Source: Juglans regia (lineage: Eukaryota > Streptophyta > Magnoliopsida > Fagales > Juglandaceae). Taken from it: 64,000 nt of DNA. Under the pieces are notes generated by a model that saw only the letters and a program-made list of their open reading frames with translations, did no database searches and was not told where the DNA came from. Location: the NCBI RefSeq assembly GCF_001411555.2, contig NC_049901.1, positions 36,466,838 to 36,530,837 of the forward strand, in the 5' to 3' direction. The stretch's first letter is position 1, and the number at the start of each line of letters is the position of its first letter. Of this stretch, positions 55,764 to 64,000 are shown piece after piece. Position numbers and translations under genes: made by a program.

Positions 55764-57079
55764 ATGTACGGAGTGCTCTGGCCTTTACCAATCGACAAAG
55801 ACCAGCTCTAGGGGCTCACTTGGCTTCACCTATTGCAGCGCTTGTCTCGGATCTCGTTGTCCCATTCTGCCAAGGCGGGCGGTGTGGGCGATCTAGTAGT
55901 TTCATGTGCTTCTTCGAGAGTTCTAACCTCCCTTACCCTCATGCCTCAGCTCCAGCACGTAACATTCCCAGGCCAACACTTGTTCACCTCGGATATCCCC
56001 CACCACCACGTTGGTAGGGAACATCATCTTAGGGTGGTATGTGGACGTTATTGCCTTCAAACTATTCAAGGTCAGGCGGCCCTGTATTGCGTTGTATAAG
56101 AATGAAGCCTTTACCACTAGAAAATTGGCTATCGTGACTGACGTTCTGGGGGCCTTCCTGGCTAGGATGGATAGGGTTATGGCTCCCATTGGCTGGACGA
56201 TATCTCCCATAAAACCCTTGAGCGGCATCAAGGCCAGGCGCAATCGATCTAGATTGATCCGCATTCTGACAAAAGCCTCCCTTAATAGGATGTCTTTCGA
56301 GTTGCATTGTCAACTAAGACCCTCCGTGTCGTGAAGTTGACGACTTGTATGGTGACTACCAGGGCATTGTCATGGGGGTGGAGGATGCCTTCTTCATTCG
56401 TCTCTTGATGCCGACAGCGACCTTTCCCGTCGTGAATACCTCCTTATAATGGGCCCTGCGGGCGTGGCCCCGTCATGTCGATGAGGTGGGCCCACCTTTA
56501 GCATACCCCTTGGCAATTGTAAGCATCTCTCCTATCAAGGTAATAGCCCTTATTGGGCTTCGCATCGCGGACTCCTTTGGTCCCCTCCTCCTAGCCCTCT
56601 GTCTTCTCAGGCTTTCGCTCTTCCTTAGACTCTGGCGGTTATTTGCTCGCTACCTTGGTGTACCATCATCTTGAAGCCGCTATTCCAACATGTTCCCTAA
56701 TTCCTCCATTCTTTGTTTCAGGGTATAGCAGTCCTCGGTCCGGTGCCAGTCCGACTGGTGGTAGGTGTAGTACTTGCTGCTCCCCTGACTCCGTTAAGAC
56801 CCCTCTCGCGAGTACAGAGTGTGTTTGCCCTCTACGGCCATACTTGCATGCACGCGTGGTCCGCCACGTGTCCGGGCAGGTGCCTCATTCCTTTGTTTGA
56901 CCTCCTATGCTACTTTCTTGTTTCCTTCACGATTTGTTCTACTTTCTTGCCCCCGAGGATTACTTGTCTGCCTGTTCTAGCTCGATTCTTCGGGGAGCTG
57001 TCAATGCCCAGAGGGTATCTTCGACGTTGATAAAGCCGTCAGCTCGGTCCATGAACTCTCTCAGAGTTGCGGGAGTCTT

Positions 57080-57818
57080 TCATGTGATCTTTGTCATGAA
57101 CAAGTTCTGTGGCCAAATCCCCCCTAGCAGGGCTGCTAGGGTGGTCTTCTCATCTTGATCATCCATGTTCATACCCTCTCGATTGAATCGGAAGAGATAC
57201 GACTTTAGTTTCTTGTAGTCACGCTGCTTTACAGTCAGGAGATAGGTGGCCGGGTGTCTCTTCTTCTGGTTGGCCATAAACTATGTTAGAAAAAGGTGGG
57301 CCAACTCATCGAAGCTGCTGTCAATAGACCCCGATGGTAGGGATCTGAACCAAGTTCTCGCTGCCCCTCGTAGCGTCGATGGGAAGGCACAGTAGGTGAC
57401 CTCTCCCGGGAACCCATATAGGGTCATTTGGGCCTTGAACACCTCCAAGTGTTCTATCGGGTCCCTGGACCCGTCGTATCGTACGCTTCCATCTGGGGAC
57501 CTTGAACTTTGTTAGGAGAGGGATAACCATGACTTCTTCACTGTACGATAGGTTTGTGCTAATGAGCAGTTGGTTTATAGATGACGACGTGCCCATTCTC
57601 TTAGCCATCTCTGCATACTTGTCCCCGAGCTCCCGAAACTTTGTACGCTCCTCCTGCCAGTTCTTCGTAACAGGACATTTTCTTGCTGGAGGCTTCCCAC
57701 CTCCTCCATCAGTCTCTTTATCGTGTCTCCCATTTCGACAAGTCTCACTTTCATCATGCGACTCTCTTCTCTTCACGAAGTCTGGGAACGTGTCGTTGCT
57801 GGCATGCGAAGGACACAC
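57080..57818 (-). pseudogene. gypsy gag
   Basis: Frames 57321-57818 and 57080-57277 encode parts of a plant gypsy gag. The later part has the 'YLLTVKQRDYKKLKSYLFRF', 'MDDQDEKTTLAALLGGIWP' retrotrans_gag motifs. A frame break near 57300 separates the two. Confidence 0.8.
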
Positions 57819-57833
57819 TTTTATAGGATAGAT

Positions 57834-57850
57834 CCCACAGACGATGCCAT
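57834..57850 (-). promoter_or_regulatory. gypsy primer-binding site
   Basis: The minus strand reads ATGGCATCGTCTGTGGG immediately after the LTR. It resembles the TGGCGCCGTCTGTGGG motif seen at this position in many plant gypsy elements, with one change. Confidence 0.6.
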
Positions 57851-58546
57851 TGTTATGTCGAGTTTCACAGCCTGAGCAACTCCACCATTTTAGATTGATC
57901 CAATCCTATAATGAATGAGATAAATGTAGGCTCGGGGTGGTGGGCTTCTCTTCCAATGCCTAAGTCAGTTTGGATTTTGTGTGGGCTTCTAATCAATGTA
58001 TATGAGCGAGTTTTCCCCCCGAAGGGGGGAAGAGTGTGATATTTATATGTGGTGGAGGTGGTCTCTTGTCAGGTTGTTTGTGGTGTCGCTCTGTACTGAG
58101 GTTGTGTCCTTCTTCCAACTCCCCTGCTAGGTGGTAGGCCAGTCATGCCTAATCGTGGTGACTGTTGACAACCCTAGGCCTTTATCATGACGTGCCCACC
58201 TCCCTCATTCATTAATGCGGCGTGACCTTGGTCAGGTGCTCCTACCTCCCAAGTCTTGTCCGACTGTTGGCTCTCGAGGACCTGTGTCCCTGACTCTGCG
58301 CGTATGACTCATCGGTCAGTTGAGGTGTTAGGCCCCCTATCCTAATCCCATGCTTCATTCATGTTGCTCCTCCTTGTGGGCTCTGTGGGCCATTGTCCCT
58401 CTGGGCTCGGCCCGGGTCATCCCATTTGTATACAGATTTTGTTAGTGTGCCTCGAGGGTGAGGTATGAAACCCCCCCACCCGCATGGTACGGGGTGGGGG
58501 GCGAGGAGGGGGTGCTCTCGCCCCGCATCTCACCATGCAGATAACA
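57851..58546 (-). repeat. gypsy 5' LTR (696 bp)
   Basis: The ends are TGTTAT (57851) and ATAACA (58546), a perfect 6-bp inverted pair with TG/CA termini. The left end abuts the PBS. A TATA-like ATATAAATA on the minus strand lies at about 58040-58048. The partner LTR is absent, so there is no target duplication to check. Confidence 0.65.
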
Positions 58547-59425
58547 CCCCTAAATTTTATTTTGCCGGGCTATTCTTAGGCCCACCTGTACCCCGTGGGC
58601 TAGGCTTGCTCGGTCGGGCCCATTATTAGGGACAACCCCCTTCTCAGTTCAAGTTGTAAATTATAATTAATTCATTTCTTTAATTGCATGCGGCATAAAT
58701 GCTAATTTTGTTAAGCTTTTAACCCGATCATAATACCACATACAATTACATGCTAAAGAAGTAGTCATCCAGACGCCCGAGCATACATACGTAAGTTGTT
58801 GATCGTTTGCTTCCATTTGATTAAAGTAAAGCAATTAATAAGAAGATATCATATTAACGTATATCATAGGGCATCATCATTTCGCGAACCTTCTCTCCTT
58901 TATCCATCCACTAATCATACAACAATCTCAATTGGAAATTATCTGTTAAGATAAATATAAATATTAAAATTTAAAATTTTTTAGATAAATAATAATTTTA
59001 CATAATACTGTAATAGAATTTTAAATTCGAGCCTCAATAAGAACCGCATATTAATACAACTTTAGATCGAATTTCCACCTACCTACTTTTCTACTGTTGT
59101 ATTATTGACTGATCACTTTGAGGGCTACTGTTTTTGTCCAAGTCGAAAACATCATTAAAATTAACGAAGACGACGACGGCTACATTCCTAAAATTATATG
59201 TATTTTTTTAAAAAGTTTTTTATATATAAATATAAAAAGAGGTTCGGCAAAAAGAAAAGTAATATTTATAATTATAGTTTGTATAAATATCGAGCATTCC
59301 TTTTAAAAAAATGAATAAATATAAAATTTATATAAAAAAATTAATTTTTTAGTAATAGATTATACTCTTCTTTAAAATAAGTACGCGACATATACACATG
59401 TCATTACTATGGATAATACTTATGG
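58547..59425. other. no recognisable gene
   Basis: A return to AT-rich unique-looking sequence. The frame at 59118-59306 has no family resemblance. Confidence 0.5.
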
Positions 59426-59427
59426 CT

Positions 59428-59612
59428 CATTTAGATAATGAGATGAGATGAGTTAGTTTTAGATGAGTTGAATAAAATGTTATTATAATATTATTTTTTA
59501 ATATTATTATTGTTTTGAGATTTTAAAAAATTGAATTGTTTATTATATTTTTTTTATAAAAAATTAAAAAAATTATTAAGATGAGATGAGATGAAATAAA
59601 ATCATCTCTAAA
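59428..59612. mobile_element. MITE, GAGATGAGATGAG family
   Basis: Opens ATAATGAGATGAGATGAG, has the TTATTATTGTTTTGAGATTTT body, and closes AAGATGAGATGAGATGAAAT. Upstream of the DUF4408 gene. Confidence 0.65.
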
Positions 59613-59627
59613 TTCAAAGAAGACTGT

Positions 59628-59783
59628 CTACCGAGAGTTTTTCTTGAGAAACTCTATCGATTTACTTTTCTATTTAATTTTTATTTAATAATTAAATAAA
59701 TATTTTTTACTGATTTTATAATTTTTTTTAAATATTTAAAGATATAAAAAAAAATGAAAAAAACTATTTGCCCTTCTCGGTAG
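59628..59783. mobile_element. foldback MITE with CTACCGAGA ends
   Basis: CTACCGAGAG (59628-59637) is inverted as TTCTCGGTAG (59774-59783). AT-rich interior, 156 bp. Confidence 0.65.
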
Positions 59784-59878
59784 ATTTATCATTTCTCGTG
59801 GTACACCCTGTGGTGCAGCACGGCTCCATTACTATATTAGTCTACAAAAAATCTACTCAACCTCCTACTATTCATATG

Positions 59879-60055
59879 ACCTCCACACTCTACATTATTT
59901 TTAATTTTTAATTTTTTTTTATTTTATTAAATATTTATTATATAAATAATGAATAAAAAATTTAAAATAATTTAAAAAAAATAAATTTAAAAAAAATTTT
60001 AAAAAAATATTAAAAATTTAAAAAATTTTAAAAAGTATAGAGTGTGATGGAAGTT
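59879..60055. mobile_element. foldback AT-rich MITE in the DUF4408 promoter
   Basis: CTCCACACTCTACATTATTT is inverted as AAAGTATAGAGTGTGATGGA. The interior is almost pure A/T. It ends about 60 bp before the TATA box of the downstream gene. Confidence 0.65.
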
Positions 60056-60116
60056 GTGTAGCAAAGCTCATTAGTCTATATCACTGTCAACAAACCGGAA
60101 GGGCTTTCACATACCC

Positions 60117-60123
60117 TATAAAA
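60117..60123 (+). promoter_or_regulatory. TATA box of the DUF4408-DUF761 gene
   Basis: TATAAAA 151 bp before the ATG, followed by a CT-rich leader (60152-60225) typical of plant 5' UTRs. Confidence 0.7.
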
Positions 60124-60267
60124 CGAATCCTAGACACCGCCCTCAAGTTTCAGCCTCCTCTCCTCTCTGACAAATAACTCTTCTTCATCTCTTCTCTGTC
60201 TCTCTAGTCTCATTGTCTTTGGTAATTCCAAGGAAAGAGGCTTCGCAGAAGTGGTTCAAGGCGAGCT

Positions 60268-60945
60268 ATGAATTACACGTGGGCTTTCATAACCAGTTGG
60301 TTCACACCCACCTATCTCTTCCTCCCCCTCAACCTCATCATAGCCACCATCTTTATCAGATACCGATTCGGCTCTCAGAGAAGACCAGAACAGCAGCAAC
60401 TCGGTCCAGTCCCGTACGTTCTCGACCGAGTCAGGTCCATCAACTTCTCCCTCTACAAGTTCAAGCAACCCAACGCCGACCCAATCGCCGATCAGTTTCT
60501 CCTGCCCACGGGTCCCAAGCACGTCAACACCCCGTATCCCGTTCCGGATCATCCTCCGACCCAAATCGCCCGGTCTACTTCCGACCTGTTGGAACGCCTC
60601 AAGTCCATCAACCTCTCCTCTCTCTACCGATCCGACTCGTCCTCCAGGGAAAGCGAATTTCATCACCCTACGGATCTGACCACGGACGCAGACCATTTGG
60701 TGAGGCGGAGCAAGTCGGACAAGGGCGTCGTCGGAGCTCCGGAAAGGACGGTGGAGAAGATAAAGAAGTCTGCGAGTGAGAAATTGGTGGTGGGGAGCTC
60801 CGAAGAGAAGGAGACGGCGTCGTTGGAGGATGACGAAGAGGTGGACGTGAAGGCCGATAATTTTATTTTAATGTTTAAGCAACAGCTGCGGTTGCAGCGG
60901 CTCGACTCTCTTCTTCGTTACAGGGACTTGCTTAAGAGGAATTAA
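60268..60945 (+). CDS. DUF4408-DUF761 family protein (A70-like)
   Basis: A single-exon gene of 225 residues starting MNYTWAFITSWFTPTYLFLP. The N-terminal hydrophobic segment (about residues 5-31) is the DUF4408 membrane region. The middle is polar, Ser/Pro-rich and basic. Two short repeated motifs ('LDRVRSINFSLYKF' and 'LERLKSINLSSLYR') are each flanked by charged residues. The C-terminus 'VDVKADNFILMFKQQLRLQR' plus 'LRYRDLLKRN' is the DUF761 box. Members of this family include the PAMP-induced protein A70 of Arabidopsis; the biochemical role is unknown. The TATA box, CT-rich leader and higher GC in the frame support it. Overlapping frames on both strands in this region are shadows. Confidence 0.88.
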   Translation: MNYTWAFITSWFTPTYLFLPLNLIIATIFIRYRFGSQRRPEQQQLGPVPYVLDRVRSINFSLYKFKQPNADPIADQFLLPTGPKHVNTPYPVPDHPPTQIARSTSDLLERLKSINLSSLYRSDSSSRESEFHHPTDLTTDADHLVRRSKSDKGVVGAPERTVEKIKKSASEKLVVGSSEEKETASLEDDEEVDVKADNFILMFKQQLRLQRLDSLLRYRDLLKRN

Positions 60946-61500
60946 TTAAATTAAATCAATAGTATTATAATTTTTCTTTTTGCGCTTTCAGCCGATTGTA
61001 CCCAATACTTGTTGGTCTTCCATGTCAAGATCGTGACGGTATTCGTCATTTCATCCCGTAATGGATAACAGAGCATGGAGCTGTTAGGAGCTTAGGGTCC
61101 GGTGTCTGGGTGGAGCTGAGGGGCTCATGTTATGTAGTCTTGGTGTCTTAGCTTGTGTTCGTATAGATGAGTCAGGATTATGTCCTTGAGCCGTTAGCGT
61201 TATAGTTTACTTTTGTTAGTAATTGGCCCATGGCCTTTACGCTTTGGCTAGTCTCTGTTTTCATGGAGTATATAGATGGAAGGTGGTAGTCTGTGGGGAG
61301 ATTATTCTGGAATGTATGTTGTCTAAAATTATTGGAGGAATTGGGAGCCTCGAACATCCCAAGCCATAGTTATATTTCTGAATTCCATTCCCTACATTTC
61401 ATCTCCATTACTGTCTCTCTCGTGTTCTTAATTTCCATTTCTGTCTTCTCATCATTACTCCTCAAGTAGGATCATATATATCAGGAGCATGGCAGTGAGA
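60946..61500. other. 3' flank of the DUF4408 gene
   Basis: The 3' UTR and intergenic sequence. No polyadenylation site could be fixed with confidence, and no second gene was seen. Confidence 0.5.
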
Positions 61501-61519
61501 ATTCAACCAAGTACTGGAC

Positions 61520-62010
61520 CTTCTGCTCTCATGGGCGGCTTTTCTTCTTCGACGAACGTGGAATAATTGATTGAATTCCGAGCTAGGGTCATATTGGTCA
61601 TTTTGAACCTATATATCTGGTTTATTGGGGGGTGATGAAACGAAGAGTGATGGCAGTTTTAATTAATTAGTGCGTTATCGTATATTGTAATCGTTTAGTG
61701 CTTGCTTAAATTAATTAGTAATTACTTTGCATGCATGGTACTCATGGATGTTAATGTAAATTGCGGTGATATTAGGAGTTATTTGCGATGATTATTGGCG
61801 TCTTGCATGGAAAATGTCTAAAATGGCCAAAATTGAAGTGGATATGCTTGCTTGAACTTCGTCGATCATTTCTGTCATATTGTTTGTGTATGTCAATGAG
61901 GAGGTTTAACGTATGAACGTTACATGCATGAATGATGCTGAGTAAGGCACACTATAATTCAATTCAATGCAGATAGTAATGAGTTGAGTTCCTCCAATAA
62001 AAATATTGCA
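61520..62010. repeat. copy A of a local segmental duplication
   Basis: Shares with copy B (62985-63640) the ordered phrases GGACCTTCTG, TTCTTCTTCGACGAACGTGG, AGGGTCATATTGGTCATTTT, GAACCT.TATATCTGG, GATGAAACGAAGAGT, TCATTTCTGTCAT and AACGTATGAACGTTACATGC. Confidence 0.9.
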
Positions 62011-62049
62011 CGTTTCCTCACAAATAGTTATCCATTCACGGATAGTAAG

Positions 62050-62225
62050 ACTGCGTTCGAATGTTAAGTTGAGTTGAGATGATAAAATATTATTTTTTAA
62101 TATTATTATTATTTTAAGATTTAAAAAAATTAAATTATTTATTATATCTTATATTAAAATTTAAAAAAATTATAATGATGAGTTAAAATGAATTGAATGG
62201 ATTTAATAACCAAATGAAACTTAAA
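62050..62225. mobile_element. MITE, GAGATGAGATGAG family (diverged)
   Basis: TTGAGTTGAGATGATAAAAT, the TTATTATTATTTTAAGATTT body, and TAATGATGAGTTAAAATG match the family at 49594 and 59428. Confidence 0.6.
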
Positions 62226-62389
62226 AGTAATAAAATTCATTATTGATTGAACGCAATATAAAGTAGTACGAAACACATATTATCAAGTTGGCGTTGGAAC
62301 ACACATAGTAAAGAATTTATGTATTATAGTTTAATTTAAAAGATAAATTTTAAGTCGCATCATCACACAGATTATCCGCTCTTAGAGAA

Positions 62390-62875
62390 TTGGTAATAGT
62401 CTAGCTATTGTCAACTCTAAAATTTAGCTAGAATCTTAATTTTTGGCTATAATATTAATTTTTGACTAAATGAGTTTACATTGGACTAACTATCTTAAAG
62501 TTAAAATAATAATATAATATTATATTTTTTTTAATTTTTTTTTTACAAATACAATTTATATATTTATTAAATCTTCATGCTTTGTAAATATAATGTATCT
62601 ACTCTATCAATATTCGAAATCAGTAGAATAAATAATGTGCATACCATGCATGTTTTACCATTCAAAAAGAGAGGGAAATAATGAAATAATAAAATATTAT
62701 TTTCTATTATAAATAGTAGTTAGTCATGTTTGGAGATAACTTAAGATTTACTGTAACTCAAATCTTAAATTTTAGATTTTTAACTAATCTAATATAAAAA
62801 ATTTTTCTTATATCTAATTAAAATTTAGACTTATATTAACATTTGACTAATTCATTACAAATACTTTTATACCAG
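62390..62875. other. AT-rich MITE-like sequence
   Basis: CAACTCTAAAATTTAGCT near 62429 and inverted-looking TTAAATTTTAGATTTTTAACTAA near 62765 suggest a decayed foldback element. There is no gene. Confidence 0.4.
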
Positions 62876-62984
62876 TTTGATAATAAAATTACTCGAGTGC
62901 GTTGAAAATGAAAAGTGGAAAAGCTCTTTGAACGGATATTTATTTGTGAAAAAACGTGCAATATTTTTATTGGGGGAACTCGAC

Positions 62985-63640
62985 TCATTACTACGTTTGT
63001 TCTGGACCTTCTGTCATGGCCAGCGTTTCTTCTTCGACGAACGTGGATTTGAAAGAATTTCGAGTTAGGGTCATATTGGTCATTTTGAACCTGTATATCT
63101 GGTTTATTGGAGGTGATGAAACGAAGAGTATATATAGAAGGTTTAATCAATTATTAGGATTCATTACGCAATTAAGATGGTATTAAATGAGATATTTTAT
63201 TAAAAATTAAATAAAATATTATTAGAATATAATTATTTATTATAATTATTATTTTAAAATTTAAAAAAATTAAATTATTTATTATATTTTATGTAAAAAT
63301 TTAATTTCTACGTAAAATATCCAAATCAAACGTTAGTGTCTTTAATTTCTCATGTAATCGTTTGGTACTTGTTTAAAGTTACTCCGCATGCATGCATGCA
63401 TGCATGGTCATGGATGTTGATGTAAAATGTCCCACGCAAATGGCCAACATTGCAGTGGATACGCTTAAATTCAGTGGGTCATTTCTGTCATTTTGTTTCT
63501 GTGTCATGTCAATGAGAAGGGGGGAACGTATGAACGTTACATGCATTAATGTTGAATAAGGCGGAGGAGCGCTATCATTCATTTCAATGGTCGCAATTAT
63601 GAGTTCATGAGTTTCTCCAATAAGAAGATTGCACCCATCC
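62985..63640. repeat. copy B of the duplication, with an inserted MITE
   Basis: About 1.5 kb from copy A, same orientation. The extra sequence at about 63178-63335 is a MITE-like AT-rich insert (AAATGAGATATTTTATT ... AAAATATCCAAATC) absent from copy A. A (TGCA)n run occurs at 63387-63407. Confidence 0.85.
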
Positions 63641-64000
63641 TTACGACCTTAAAATGCCGATGTGTCTCATCAAAATACAGCTATTTTAATTATTTATATT
63701 CTCTTAAATAATTTTATTTTATTTTTCTTAAATGTTATAGTTCATTACAAAAAAAATTATTTATTTATAATCATTTAATTTCAATAAAATAATTATTTAC
63801 AGTTAAAATAAATCTATTTTAATCATAAATAATCTTTTTATCATAATTAAATGACCATAAAAATTTATTTTACATGAATATTATAAAAAAATAATTTTAC
63901 TTTTATTTGTAATTAATTCCTCATTAGTCGTTATCCTTTCACGAATAGATAAAAACTCAATATTATAATGTAAAGATCGTGAAGAATGAAACATCTAACA

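Larger units (their letters stand above)
54502..58546 (-). mobile_element. Ty3/gypsy retrotransposon lacking integrase and 3' LTR
   Basis: Right to left: LTR (57851-58546), PBS, gag (57080-57818), a protease-like region (55923-56264), RT (54888-55763) and RNase H (54502-54858). The gypsy order expects integrase after RNase H, but the homology stops near 54500. Frames are interrupted throughout. GC content here is much higher than in the flanking AT-rich DNA, which marks it as a separate insertion. Confidence 0.85.

Noticed and set aside
55276..56334. Long plus-strand frames in the gypsy region
   Set aside because: High GC gives antisense frames opposite RT and protease; all domain matches are on the minus strand.
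60213..60779. A 188-codon plus-strand frame and a 146-codon minus-strand frame over the DUF4408 gene
   Set aside because: Both are shadows; only the 60268-60945 frame has family motifs, a TATA box and a leader.

Overview
This is plant nuclear DNA. It has genes with many GT-AG introns, typical eudicot gene families, and dense plant transposable elements (copia, gypsy, LINE, SINE, hAT, and many short AT-rich MITEs). The repeated GAGATGAGATGAG-type MITEs and the gene sequences suggest a woody rosid, perhaps Fagales (walnut/hickory/oak relatives). That placement is an impression, not a demonstration.

Layout. 1-4461: the 5' part of a decayed copia element on the minus strand. 4742-10320: an A-rich, strand-asymmetric block built of diverged nested duplications, with no believable gene. 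10470-12260: MITE-like and TCG-rich repeats. 12454-16017 (minus): a three-exon gene for a TMEM258/OST5-type subunit of oligosaccharyltransferase, whose 3.2-kb second intron is full of mobile elements. 16290-18200: a LINE remnant split by a 954-bp solo-LTR-like insertion with a 5-bp target duplication. 19020-21560: a dead hAT transposase. 21899-24040 (plus): an intron-bearing pseudogene of a phage-type organellar RNA polymerase (RPOT). 24560-28250: repeats and sequence with nothing recognisable.

28505-37974 (minus): a 20-exon ALE2-like receptor kinase gene (1304 codons before the stop by my exon joining). Its extracellular proline-rich part is built from many phase-1, multiple-of-three exons, several visibly tandem duplicated with their introns. 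40704-47134 (minus): a 10-exon CWF19-like/CCCH zinc-finger gene (605 codons before the stop) with an apparent U12-type AT-AC intron. These two genes, with TMEM258/OST5 and the DUF4408-DUF761 gene at 60268-60945 (plus), are the four convincing intact genes. They have no evident shared function: N-glycosylation, cell-surface signalling, RNA metabolism, and an uncharacterised stress-type small protein.

47500-49105: a LINE 3' part with a poly(A) tail. 49165-49903: two MITEs and a GT microsatellite. 49930-52615: a truncated copia. 52620-54480: unassigned repeat-like DNA. 54502-58546: a gypsy element (RNase H, RT, protease, gag, PBS and one LTR with 6-bp inverted ends) that lacks integrase. 58547-64000: MITEs around the DUF4408 gene and a diverged local duplication downstream.

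All exon joins were done by hand from splice signals, reading phase and recalled family sequences. No transcript evidence or database search was available.
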